From contig CAWIZO010000005.1 in assembly GCA_963840665.1 (NCBI GenBank), forward strand, positions 248,001-312,000: 64,000 bases of DNA. Direction: 5' to 3'. This document shows, one piece after another, positions 43,212 to 52,202 of the stretch. The stretch's first letter is position 1; each line of letters begins with the position of its first letter. The position numbers were made by a program, and so were the translations under genes. This stretch comes from DATFTE01 sp963840665. GTDB taxonomy: Bacteria; Acidobacteriota; Terriglobia; Terriglobales; Acidobacteriaceae. The notes under the pieces are model-generated. The model had not been told where the DNA came from. It saw only the letters and a list, made by a program, of their open reading frames with translations, and did not search any database.

Positions 43212-44366
43212 ATGGACTTTCTCTTCGCTCTGCTCGCGATCGCGGTATTGGCCACCCTCGCTAGCTGTGCCTACTATCTCTTGTGCCTGTGGAGCGCACT
43301 TGCATTCCTCAAGGAGCGACACGATGCTCCCAGCCCATTTAGTCCTTCCGTATCCATTCTTAAACCGATCAAAGGCATCGATCCAGAAATCTACGAAAGC
43401 TTTCGCAGTCACTGTCTTCAGGATTATCCCGAATACGAAATTCTTTTCGGCGTCAGCGATCCCAACGACACCGCCATCGCGGAGGTGCAAAAGCTGCAGC
43501 AGGAATTTCCCCGGTGTGCAATCCGCATGGTCTATTGCAGTGAGAACCTCGGCGCCAATACCAAGGTCAGCAATTTGGTGCAGATGCTCCGCGAGGCGCG
43601 CTTCGAACATCTGCTCGTGAACGACAGCGACATTCGCGTGCAACCTGATTACTTGCGAAGAGTGCTCGCAGGACTGAGCGATCCTGCGAATGGCATGATC
43701 ACGTGCCTGTACCGCGGGGTTGCCGGACCAACCCTAGGATCGCGCCTCGAAGCCTTGGGTATCAGCACCGATTTCTGCGCCGGAGTGCTGGCCGCTCGCC
43801 AACTGGAAGGCGGCATCCGTTTTGGACTGGGTTCGACTCTGGCTTTCCGCCGCAGCGATCTCGCCGCCATCGGCGGATTCGAAAGCGTCGTCGACTATCT
43901 CGCCGACGACTACGAACTGGGACGCCGTATCGCTGAGCAAGGTCGCAAGGTTCAGTTATCTGATGTTGTCGTCGAGACCTTTCTTCCCGCCTATTCGTTG
44001 GGAGGGTTCCTGCGTCACCAGCTACGCTGGGCGCGCGGCGTCCGCGATTCACGGCGTTGGGGTTATGTCGGTTTAGGAGTGACGTTCGGATTGCTGTGGG
44101 CGCTATTGGCGGTCTTGCTCGCTCCGGCGGCGCCGTGGGCGTGGGGATTGTTAGGGTTGGTTCTCATTTTGCGGATAGGGGTTGCGGTCGTCGTAGGACG
44201 CAAGGTTCTCGGCGATCGCCAGGTAGTGTCGCTGATTGCACTGATTCCCTTGCGCGACTTGATCGCCTTTTCAGTTTGGCTCGCGAGTTTTGTGGGACAC
44301 ACCGTCGACTGGCGAGGCACTTCCTTCTACTTGAAAAACGGCAAACTGGTTCGGATTCAGCAATGA
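43212..44366 (+). CDS. GT21-type ceramide-glucosyltransferase-like protein (HpnI-like)
   Basis: 384 residues. An N-terminal membrane helix is followed by a GT-A domain: 'SPSVSILKPIKGIDPEIYESF', 'LLVNDSDIRVQPDYL' (the D-x-D-type metal site), 'FGLGSTLAFRRSDLAAIGGF', 'LADDYELGRRIAEQG' and 'HQLRWARGVRDSR' (the Q/R-x-x-R-W motif). Three or four C-terminal helices complete it. The layout matches hopanoid-biosynthesis glycosyltransferase HpnI, which attaches N-acetylglucosamine to bacteriohopanetetrol, and eukaryotic ceramide glucosyltransferase. No other hopanoid gene is in the window, so the lipid acceptor is inferred. Confidence 0.82.
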   Translation: MDFLFALLAIAVLATLASCAYYLLCLWSALAFLKERHDAPSPFSPSVSILKPIKGIDPEIYESFRSHCLQDYPEYEILFGVSDPNDTAIAEVQKLQQEFPRCAIRMVYCSENLGANTKVSNLVQMLREARFEHLLVNDSDIRVQPDYLRRVLAGLSDPANGMITCLYRGVAGPTLGSRLEALGISTDFCAGVLAARQLEGGIRFGLGSTLAFRRSDLAAIGGFESVVDYLADDYELGRRIAEQGRKVQLSDVVVETFLPAYSLGGFLRHQLRWARGVRDSRRWGYVGLGVTFGLLWALLAVLLAPAAPWAWGLLGLVLILRIGVAVVVGRKVLGDRQVVSLIALIPLRDLIAFSVWLASFVGHTVDWRGTSFYLKNGKLVRIQQ

Positions 44367-44369
44367 AGT

Positions 44370-46007
44370 TCAGGCTCTGGCAGCAGCGGCGCGGGTTCCA
44401 ATCATTTCTCTAATCTTGGCGGCCAGAGATCGCAAACTGAAGGGCTTCTGCAAGAAGCTGGTGTGCAGGTCGACAACGCCGCGGCGAAGGATGGTACTCT
44501 CCGCGTAGCCGGAAACGAAGAGGCCACGCATGCCCGGACGGTCTGGCGCAAGTGACTCCATGAGTTGCGGACCGCCCAATCCGGGCATGACGACATCCGT
44601 GACCAACAGATCGATCTTCCCTTGATACTCGCGGGCGATGCGCAGAGCTTCGACGCCGTTTGCGGCTTCGATCACCGTATAGCCTGCGCGGGACAGAAAT
44701 TCGCTCTCCGACCTGCGCACGGCAGTCTCGTCTTCCACCAGCAACAGAGTCTCTGTGCCGCTCAGCGAGACGATCTCCGGCACCTGCGGTTCCGGCCTCG
44801 CCGTACCGTGAGACGCGGAAGGCAGATAGATCTTAAAGGTCGTTCCCAAGTCAGGTTCGCTATAAACCCAGATGAAGCCGTTACTTTGTTTAACGATCCC
44901 GTAAACCGTGGCTAGACCGAGTCCAGTGCCTTTGCCCTCGGGCTTGGTGGTGTAAAAGGGCTCGAAGATGTGACGTACGTGCTCGCGTGGAATTCCCTCA
45001 CCCGTGTCAGTGACTGTCAGCAGGACGTAGTCTCCCGGGTGCATGACGGCTTGCTTCTGTACGTAGGTCTCGTCGATGCGGACGTTTGCCGTTTCGATGG
45101 TGAGCTTGCCGCCGCAGGCCATGGCGTCGCGCGCATTGGCCGCGAGGTTCATCAGAATCTGCTCGATCTGCCCGGCATCGGCTTTTACTTTGTTCAGCTT
45201 CTTTCCCGGCGCGATGATCAGCTCAATATCTTCCCCAATCAAATGCGGCAGCATCCGGCCGATTTCACTAAGAACTGAATTCAGATCGAGCATCTGCAGA
45301 GCCTGCAGTTGCTTGCGGCTGAATGCCAGCAGTTGCCGCGTCAGTTCCGCTGCTCGTCGCGCGGCCGTCAGAATCTCTTCCGCATTTCGTCGCAAAGGGT
45401 GCTCGGCCTCGAGGGAATCAAGCATCAATTCCGAATACGCGCTGATTACCATCAAAAGATTGTTGAAGTCGTGCGCGACGCCGCCGGCAAGTTGACCGAT
45501 CGCATCCATCTTCTGGGACTGGCGCAACTGCGCTTCGATACTGCGCCGCTCGCTGACGTCGAGAAAGGTGACGACCGCTCCCACGACGTCGCCATTCCGG
45601 CGCATGGGATAAGACCAGTACTCGACCGGAAAGCTGCTGCCGTCGGCGCGCCACATCACCTCGTCGTTAACATGAACGCCCTCTCCCTCCAGCAGCGCAT
45701 GCAGAATGCGGCACTTCTCGCGTGGGTACTTTCGTCCATCTTCGTGGGAGTGATGCACCAAGGCATGCACGTCTTTGCCGAGAAGATCTTTCAAATCCGC
45801 GTAACCGAGAAGCCGCAGGCACGCGGGATTACAGAAGGTGCACTTGCCCTCGCGATCGAGTCCAACGATGGCCTCGGCAGTCGAGTCTAACAACAGCCGG
45901 ACGAACTCTTCCCGCTCGCGCAGCGCCGCTTCCGCACGTTGCAACTGACATTCCCGATCGAGTTTTCCGTCGCTACACATAGCATCTTTCACAGCTACCA
46001 GTTCCAT
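44370..46007 (-). CDS. PAS-containing hybrid histidine kinase with C-terminal receiver
   Basis: About 545 residues from ATG 46007. The PAS domain (~30–160, 'LLLDSTAEAIVGLDREGKCTFCNPACLRLLGY') is followed by the phosphoacceptor His179 in 'GGVAHDFNNLLMVISAYSE', then the ATPase N, G1 and G2 boxes ('NLAANARDAM', 'VTDTGEGIP', 'GKGTGLGLATVYGI'). A receiver domain ('LLLVEDETAVRRSE', phosphoacceptor Asp in 'DLLVTDVVMPGLGG') ends the protein. There is no membrane helix, so it senses a cytoplasmic signal, possibly redox. An upstream start (46139) adds an unconvincing 44 residues. Confidence 0.9.
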   Translation of the reverse strand: MELVAVKDAMCSDGKLDRECQLQRAEAALREREEFVRLLLDSTAEAIVGLDREGKCTFCNPACLRLLGYADLKDLLGKDVHALVHHSHEDGRKYPREKCRILHALLEGEGVHVNDEVMWRADGSSFPVEYWSYPMRRNGDVVGAVVTFLDVSERRSIEAQLRQSQKMDAIGQLAGGVAHDFNNLLMVISAYSELMLDSLEAEHPLRRNAEEILTAARRAAELTRQLLAFSRKQLQALQMLDLNSVLSEIGRMLPHLIGEDIELIIAPGKKLNKVKADAGQIEQILMNLAANARDAMACGGKLTIETANVRIDETYVQKQAVMHPGDYVLLTVTDTGEGIPREHVRHIFEPFYTTKPEGKGTGLGLATVYGIVKQSNGFIWVYSEPDLGTTFKIYLPSASHGTARPEPQVPEIVSLSGTETLLLVEDETAVRRSESEFLSRAGYTVIEAANGVEALRIAREYQGKIDLLVTDVVMPGLGGPQLMESLAPDRPGMRGLFVSGYAESTILRRGVVDLHTSFLQKPFSLRSLAAKIREMIGTRAAAARA

Positions 46008-46332
46008 CGGAATGAAGCGGCGAAAGCATCGCAGTGCTTCCCGTGGATTACGAAAATAACCAGGCCTCGAATTCCAAAATGGGAGGCCCCTGGCTCGGGA
46101 AACTGCGACCGCGGACGAAAGAAGAGAGAGCGGCGTCAAATCCCCCGTTGGATTGGGGGAAAACGCTGCGGCCAGCCTCTTACTTCTCGCCTATCCGTGT
46201 TCGTTGCTTTCTAAACCTTTGAAAATACGAGTGTCTGGTTTCTCGGGGCACCTCCTTCTTTGGAACCTCAAATGCCCTTTCACTCAAAGGACTGCTCCCG
46301 GCTCAATCGCCGGGTCCACGAGGTTCGAACGA
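46008..46332. other. Intergenic region
   Basis: 325 bp between the divergent kinase and TPR genes. Nothing recognisable beyond possible upstream in-frame extensions of both genes. Confidence 0.35.
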
Positions 46333-46987
46333 ATGACAACCCCTGCAGCTCAACCCGACACGCAAAGCGCCGGCTGGCCAACCCGTCAGGTCTACGGAAT
46401 GGCAGTCGGCTGTCTGCTCCTGGGCTTGGTGATCGGATACCTGTTCCGCGGATCGGCAAGCCCCACCACAGCCAGCGCTGCCCCAGCACAATCTGTGGAC
46501 ACGCCACACCCTCAGGCGATGCCCACTCTCGAGCAGCTAAAGATCATGGGCGACAAAAAGGCCGCCCCCTTATTCGAGAAGCTTAAAGCCGATCCCAATA
46601 ATGCAGCCCTCCTCGCACAGATCGGCGCGATCTACAAAGCGACTCATCAGTTCAAAGATGCCGAGGATTACTACAGTAAGTCGTTGAAAGCCGATCCCGG
46701 CAACGTCGCCACCCGCGGTGACCTGGCCGCCTGCCTCTACTTCACCGGGAGACATCGATGGCGCCATCGGCCAACTGCAGCAAGCATTGAAAGCCAGTCC
46801 TAAAGACGCAAACTCACTGTTCAATCTCGGCGTCATGAAGTGGCAGGGAAAGAAAGATTCTGCGGGGGCGATCGATGCGTGGCAACAATTGCTGAAAACC
46901 AATCCTGATCTCGAAGCCGGCAAGAAAAGCCAAGTAGAAAAGATGATCGCGGAACTCAGCAAGAATCCCCCGAAGGTCCAGGAATAA
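46333..46987 (+). CDS. Membrane-anchored TPR protein, one frameshift
   Basis: From ATG 46333 (MTTPAAQPDTQ) a short cytoplasmic part leads to a membrane helix ('VYGMAVGCLLLGLVIGYLF'). TPR units follow ('NNAALLAQIGAIYKATHQFKDAEDYYSKSLKADP'). The frame changes near 46748 in a GGG run. One base fewer gives '…ACLYFTGDIDGAIGQLQQALKASPKD' and continues with two more TPRs to 46987. The product of ~218 residues resembles the CcmH/CycH or NrfG type of TPR assembly proteins, but a specific role cannot be given. Confidence 0.75.
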
Positions 46988-47054
46988 ATTTCCTACGTCC
47001 TTTCGACGGAGCACAGAAGTAATCACGAAAGACTAATCCCCTCGGTGATCTAAA

Positions 47055-47092
47055 CCGATGAAACACTTGTGATGGCAAGGGTGTTTCATCGG
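47055..47092 (+). promoter_or_regulatory. Hairpin with the start codon in its loop
   Basis: A perfect 12-bp stem (CCGATGAAACAC at 47055–47066, complement at 47081–47092) encloses a 14-nt loop containing the ATG (47072–47074) of the VWFA gene. In mRNA this would bury the initiation region. Confidence 0.6.
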
Positions 47093-48000
47093 CTCCGCCC
47101 GGCGCTGGTCCCGCTGTCTGCAATCGTCTGCTGCTTGCTCGCCCTGCAAGCCTCGGGGAGTTCCGCCGACGTCACCTATCGCAGCACGGTGTCGGAAGTG
47201 CGCCTCACCTTCTTCGCCACCGACGAGACAAATCACGGAGTCGAGACACTCCAAAATAATGACTTCGCCGTCGTCGACGACGGCCTGGTCATCCGCCAGT
47301 TTCGCAGCTTCGCTCGCTCGAACGTCACCCACCTGGAAATCGTCGTTCTGGTCGATGTGAGCCAATCGGTGGTCTCCCGCTTCAGGCAGGAGATCGGCGA
47401 CGTGCTGCAATTGATTTCGTCTACTCAATCGATCCCCGAAGATCACATCTCGGTAATTTCCTTCGGAGGCATGCGACAGACGGTTATCTGCTCCGGCAAT
47501 TGCCGCGATTCCTCCGTCAGCAGCCGTCTGCTCGAAGCCAAAGCCGACGGCGCGACTCCTTTATTCGACGCGTTGCAGTTTGCGGGAAACTTTGTCGCGC
47601 AGCGCCGTGCCGCTGACGCTCGCCCGGTCGTGATCCTGTTCTCTGATGGAGAAGACACCATCAGCCGCGTGTCGTCGATCGACGCTCTGCACGCTGTGCT
47701 GGAAAGCGAAGTCACAGATTTACGCTGTCGACTTGAACGATCACGCGCCGCTTCTCCAACGGCGCAGCAGCTCTCGACGTCCTTGCCGAAGCGACCGGGG
47801 GCAGCCATCTTTCCATCCATCAGGGCGCGGCAGAGATTCTGGGCGCTGTGCTTGAGGATCTCCACGCGGGGTACCTGGTCACTTACAAGTTGCCCAACAG
47901 CACGGCGGGATTCCATTCCGTCCGCATTCTGCCCACGCGCAACCCGAAACTTAAATTCCGTTGCCGTGGCGGCTACGTCTATTCCTCGGTAAATCGCTGA
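47072..48000 (+). CDS. Secreted VWFA-domain protein, two frameshifts
   Basis: ATG 47072 (MARVFHRLRP) opens a signal peptide ending near 'LQASGSSA'. The VWFA-type domain has 'EIVVLVDVSQSVVSRFRQE' (MIDAS D-x-S-x-S), 'ISVISFGG', 'GATPLFDALQFAG' and 'RPVVILFSDGEDTIS'. After about 47715 the conserved continuation is in a second frame ('QIYAVDLNDHAPL'). From about 47755 it is in a third ('NGAAALDVLAEATGGSHLSIHQ…LHAGYLVTYKLPNSTAGFHSVRI'), ending at the TGA at 47998. Two indels thus give ~309 residues. The family is common in Acidobacteriota; its ligand is unknown. Confidence 0.8.
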
Positions 48001-48010
48001 CGGGAGGCCC

Positions 48011-48466
48011 ATGAAACATATTCTCTTGCTGGCACTGTTGTTCCCGACTTCCTGCACTTCCCTGGCGGCGCAATCGAAATTGCAGCGTGGCACGATCGTG
48101 CGCATGCAGATGGCGGAGTGCATTGCCCCCGAGCACGGATTCATGGCAGCCATGTCCGGCTCAGTGCACAACGTGGCCGACGGGCTTTGCCCGGAATACG
48201 TGCTCGTCGCCGATAAGGTTGTCTACGTGATCGTCGGAAAAAGCTCCGCCCCGCTGGTTCCCCTCGCCGAGACCACCAAGTTCCGTTTCCAAAATAATGA
48301 ACTGTTGATCCGTATCGACGACGCCAGGCGCGAGACACGATTCGGGATCAAAGAGATGGTGCTTCGCTCCGAGTGGGATCACGTCCACCCCACGCTCATG
48401 CAAGAGATCGAAGCGCCCACCGCTCGCCGCGTCGACGCCGTCGTGGTGCGGGATGAACCGCAGTAG
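48011..48466 (+). CDS. Secreted hypothetical protein
   Basis: 151 residues. ATG 48011 is preceded by GGGAGG and lies 10 bp behind the VWFA gene, so they form an operon. The signal peptide 'MKHILLLALLFPTSCTSLAA' might be a lipoprotein signal (Cys15), but the lipobox is poor. The mature part is beta-rich ('PEYVLVADKVVYVIVGKSSAPLVPLAETTKFRFQNNELLIRID'). I do not recognise the family. Confidence 0.7.
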   Translation: MKHILLLALLFPTSCTSLAAQSKLQRGTIVRMQMAECIAPEHGFMAAMSGSVHNVADGLCPEYVLVADKVVYVIVGKSSAPLVPLAETTKFRFQNNELLIRIDDARRETRFGIKEMVLRSEWDHVHPTLMQEIEAPTARRVDAVVVRDEPQ

Positions 48467-48627
48467 CCCCTTTTGCCCGGCGTGAAATCACGCAGCCGTA
48501 GGCCGAATTCCATTCGCCAGGCGCGAAAAGAAGTTAACGCACCCTAACTAGATTGAAAACAAAGCTGCAGAATCTTTGTCCCTCACGCAGTTTTGGCGCG
48601 TGAGGTGCCTTAGAAACTTTGCAGCCC

Positions 48628-50916
48628 ATGCCTCAAACTTGCGAACAACTGAAGCCGGGTGCGCCGAACCTCGCGGAGACGATCCATCTTCCCCGTCGTA
48701 TGTTTCTTGTCCTGGGCGCGGCCGTCATCATCTACGCGTTTCTCGCAGGTCTGCGCACCGTCACCGACTTTGACCTGGGATGGCAGATGGCCACGGGGAG
48801 ATGGATCGTTCAACATCATCACATCCCATCTACCGACGTCTTCTCTTACACCGCCCAGGGACAACCGTGGATTTATCCCGTTGGCTCCGGACTGCTCTTC
48901 TACGCAACCTACCTTCTCGGAGGCTGGGCGCTGTTGTCGTGGCTCGGAGCTCTGGTCTGCACGGGAAGCGTAGCCCTCATGCTGCGCCGCGCACGGATCC
49001 TGACCGCAACGCTCGCAGTGATTGCCATCCCCAGAATTGCGCTGCACACGACGCCCCGCGCCGACATGTTCACCGTTCTACTGTTCGCCGCGTTTTTGAC
49101 ACTGCTGTGGCAGCAGCACGAAGACGGCAAAGCAAAATTATGGCTCCTGCCGCTGCTGATGATGGCGTGGGTGAATCTTCATCTCGGATTCGCATCCGGG
49201 TTCGCTCTCCTGGCCGCCTACGTAGCTGTCGAGGTATTGGATATGCTCTGGGCTGAGCGTCGCACCGCCGCATACCGTCAGTTGCTGGACGCGACGCCTT
49301 GGATTCTCGCAACCGTCGCGGCAACGCTGGTGAATCCTTGGGGATGGGGCATCTATCGCGCACTGCTTCGACAGAACGCCGCGATGGCCGAGCACTCGCA
49401 GTGGATCATCGAGTGGGCGCCGGTCCGGCTCAGCTGGACTCTCATAGCCAGTGCATGGTCGCTGCGTAATCCCGGCGGAGCTTTCTACGCCATGCTGGTA
49501 ATCGCGGCCGTCTCCATCGCAGCCGCGCTGTTCCAGCGTGAACTGGGAGCGGCTCTGCTGCTCGTCGGAGCCACATGGCTCAGCATCCGCCACATTCGTT
49601 TTCAGGCATTGTTCGCCGTGGTGCTGGTGATAGTCGGCGGCGCAGTTCTCACTTTCGCGTTTGAAGCATTTCGAGGCCGATTCCCGAATGTCCGCCTTCA
49701 ACCCGTGCTAGCCGTTGCCGTCACGGCCATCATCGCCCTGGTTGGCATACGCTCTGCCGACATCCTTAGCAACCGCGCTTATCTCGGCACTACCGATATA
49801 GCGTCGTTCGGCGTGGGTCTCTCCTGGTGGTTTCCCGATGGCGCTGCCGCGTTCCTCGAACGCGAACATATTCCCGGAGAAATCTTCAACAGCTACAACG
49901 AGGGCGGATACCTGACGTGGCGGCTCGGCGAGGAGTATCGGGACTATATCGACGGACGCGCCATTCCTTTTGGGACAGAACTCTTTCAGCGCAACGGATC
50001 TCTGCTCGGAACGCAGCCCGACTCTTCTGATTGGCAGGCGGAAGCTGATCGTTACGGCATTCAGGCGATCATCGTGCCACTGGCTCGTTACAATGCGCTG
50101 CAGTTCTTTCCTGTGTTGCAGCAGTTCTGCAACAATGACAACTGGCGTCCGGTTTATCTCGATGAAGTGTCGGCCGTTTTCCTGCGCCGTACTCGGCAAA
50201 CTGAAAACATGATTCAGCGCCTCCAGATCGATTGCGCGACTGCTCCGCTTCCCCTAACTCTGCCGACCACGAGAGGGGCCATGGCATTCAATCAATGGGC
50301 CAATGCCGCCGCCCTGCTGCAAGCCTTAGGACGCAACTCCGAGGCGTTCGACGCCACGACCAAAGCGCTCGATATCTTTCCCGACAGCGCTTTCCTGCAC
50401 TTCACTCGCGGCACACTTCTTCGCGATCCGGGAAATCTTCCCGCTGCAGAGCAGCAATACCTTCAGGCCGCCGCACTGGAAGGCAACGCAGCCACTTGGT
50501 CTGCGCTGGCCGATCTCTACCACGTTGAAGGGCGCATACCTCAGGAAATCCGCGCTCGCGAGCAAGCCATCGAATTCCTGCCGCGACCGGGCTTGGCTTT
50601 GCTCTCGCTGGGCTACGCGTATCTTGATGCCGGAAGTCCCCAGGAGGCGTTAACGGCATTCGCGCGCGCGGAAAACAGTCTGCCGGAGTCGGCAGATGCG
50701 CATGATCCTACCTACCTCGCCAACCTCGCACACGGCCGCGCCGTCGCATGGAGTGCGCTCGGAAATCTTGACCGTTCGCTTGCCTTGGAGGAAGAGACGG
50801 TGCGGCTCAGTCCGGAACGGTTGGAGGATTGGCGGAGGCTTGCTGATCTCTATTCGCGAAAAGGACGAGCGGCCGACGCTGCGCGCGCCAGACAACGAGC
50901 GGAAGGTCTGCAATAA
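48628..50916 (+). CDS. Polytopic membrane protein with C-terminal TPR repeats
   Basis: 762 residues from ATG 48628. There are about ten membrane helices in residues 25–370 ('MFLVLGAAVIIYAFLAGL', 'WALLSWLGALVCTGSVALML', 'LLPLLMMAWVNLHLGFASGFALLAAYVAVEVL'). An exposed part ('NSYNEGGYLTWRLGEEYRDYIDGRAIPFG') and four or so TPRs in residues 540–760 follow. The early loop 'DFDLGWQMATGRWIVQHHHIPSTDVFSYT' resembles the first periplasmic loop of GT-C glycosyltransferases. A role in lipid-linked sugar transfer or glycan assembly is plausible but unproven. It is convergent with the GT39-like gene. Confidence 0.7.
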   Translation: MPQTCEQLKPGAPNLAETIHLPRRMFLVLGAAVIIYAFLAGLRTVTDFDLGWQMATGRWIVQHHHIPSTDVFSYTAQGQPWIYPVGSGLLFYATYLLGGWALLSWLGALVCTGSVALMLRRARILTATLAVIAIPRIALHTTPRADMFTVLLFAAFLTLLWQQHEDGKAKLWLLPLLMMAWVNLHLGFASGFALLAAYVAVEVLDMLWAERRTAAYRQLLDATPWILATVAATLVNPWGWGIYRALLRQNAAMAEHSQWIIEWAPVRLSWTLIASAWSLRNPGGAFYAMLVIAAVSIAAALFQRELGAALLLVGATWLSIRHIRFQALFAVVLVIVGGAVLTFAFEAFRGRFPNVRLQPVLAVAVTAIIALVGIRSADILSNRAYLGTTDIASFGVGLSWWFPDGAAAFLEREHIPGEIFNSYNEGGYLTWRLGEEYRDYIDGRAIPFGTELFQRNGSLLGTQPDSSDWQAEADRYGIQAIIVPLARYNALQFFPVLQQFCNNDNWRPVYLDEVSAVFLRRTRQTENMIQRLQIDCATAPLPLTLPTTRGAMAFNQWANAAALLQALGRNSEAFDATTKALDIFPDSAFLHFTRGTLLRDPGNLPAAEQQYLQAAALEGNAATWSALADLYHVEGRIPQEIRAREQAIEFLPRPGLALLSLGYAYLDAGSPQEALTAFARAENSLPESADAHDPTYLANLAHGRAVAWSALGNLDRSLALEEETVRLSPERLEDWRRLADLYSRKGRAADAARARQRAEGLQ

Positions 50917-50921
50917 CATCT

Positions 50922-52202
50922 TCAAGAGTACTGGGCTGAATCGCTCATTGAGCCTTCACGATGATTTGAAGACGCAGGGAGTCCGAGCACACCGCTGACC
51001 ATTTCTGTGATGAAGTAACTACCCGCCAGAAAAGTCACCCAAAAGATAGCGGCACGGTAGCGGTCTAGAAATTGCACGAAGTAGTAAATGGGAGGAAAGC
51101 ACAACAGCCACGAAAGGAGTACATAAGCCCCGGCTCGGTTGTTCCTCCACAACAAGAACAACCCCGGCAGACTTAACAACGTGCAAAGTTGCACCACAAT
51201 GGGACGATAGATGATTCCGTTGCCCGGGTTCAGCGATGGGGGCGGCAGCCAAAACGCCTGGAACCGCTTCGCGGTCAGAATTGCGAATGCTCTAGGATTT
51301 GAAGTAATCCAGCCGACCGCCTCCTTAAGTCTGACCCGGTTGTACTCCACTTCGCCTAGTTGCCTCGCCCTCAACGCTTCCTGGTAATTGATATTAGGAT
51401 GCGTCGCCCCAAAACATCCGTTGCGATCGTTATCCTCGAACAGGGCGGTTGCGCATGGGTTGTTGGATACGGATAATTCAAGCCCAAGATTGTCTCGAAT
51501 AAACACTGGCTTGTGGAAGACAAGAAAATTACGCACCATCCAGGGAGCCGCCACCGTGATCGGCAGCAGTGCCATTGCGGCGATCTTCGCGCGCGGGACT
51601 TGCGTCTTTAGAAACAAGAGCAGCAACCAGCACGCCAGGACCGCAATGGCCACGGGTTGCATCAGAAGAAGGAACCCCCAAAGCAAGCTTGAAAGGATGA
51701 TTTCCTTTCTTGAAAACTGCCTGCGGTAAGACGCCATCATCACCAAGGACGCCCCCATGGCGAGCACCGCGATGTAATTACTCTCAGAGGTGTAACTGGG
51801 TGGAATGCCGGCAGCCATCCAGGCTAAGGCAGCCAGGCCCCCGGTCCAGAACCCAAGACCAAGTTTCTCGGCCAGAAAAGGAAAGAGCATCAGCTGCAAA
51901 GCGAGGAACAGCAATGCGCTCCCAATGATGACCTTGGCAGCCAGAGTCCCGTTGCCGAAAATCACCATGATGAGCGCCAGGTAAGCCGGATACAAGGGCG
52001 GCATATGTGCGGACGGCCCCGTGCGCATCGGCATGAAGGGATCAGAGAATCCGTGGTGAGCCGCCAACGCCTCCGCCAGCGCGAGCGTTTCGAAGCCGCG
52101 GACATCATCGATCCGTGAATGATGACTCCTTGGCCAGTACAGCAGCAGGGTCGCAACCCCGATCATCACCACCGCCAACCATTTGATCAGCTTACCGTTC
52201 AT
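50922..52202 (-). CDS. GT39/ArnT-like membrane glycosyltransferase
   Basis: 426 residues, about ten membrane helices. The first loop 'SRIDDVRGFETLALAEALAAHHGFSDPF' has the Asp-containing motif of GT-C enzymes (PMT_2 type), followed by 'MPPLYPAYLALIMVIFG'. Such enzymes move a sugar from a polyprenyl-phosphate carrier to protein or lipid outside the membrane. It starts at the base next to the stop codon of the 12-haem cytochrome and is last in the cytochrome gene series. It could glycosylate a surface cytochrome; that link rests on position. Confidence 0.75.
   Translation of the reverse strand: MNGKLIKWLAVVMIGVATLLLYWPRSHHSRIDDVRGFETLALAEALAAHHGFSDPFMPMRTGPSAHMPPLYPAYLALIMVIFGNGTLAAKVIIGSALLFLALQLMLFPFLAEKLGLGFWTGGLAALAWMAAGIPPSYTSESNYIAVLAMGASLVMMASYRRQFSRKEIILSSLLWGFLLLMQPVAIAVLACWLLLLFLKTQVPRAKIAAMALLPITVAAPWMVRNFLVFHKPVFIRDNLGLELSVSNNPCATALFEDNDRNGCFGATHPNINYQEALRARQLGEVEYNRVRLKEAVGWITSNPRAFAILTAKRFQAFWLPPPSLNPGNGIIYRPIVVQLCTLLSLPGLFLLWRNNRAGAYVLLSWLLCFPPIYYFVQFLDRYRAAIFWVTFLAGSYFITEMVSGVLGLPASSNHREGSMSDSAQYS

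Noticed and set aside
46008..46139. N-terminal extension of the histidine kinase
   Set aside because: The 44 extra residues show no domain or signal, and the PAS domain follows normally from Met at 46007.
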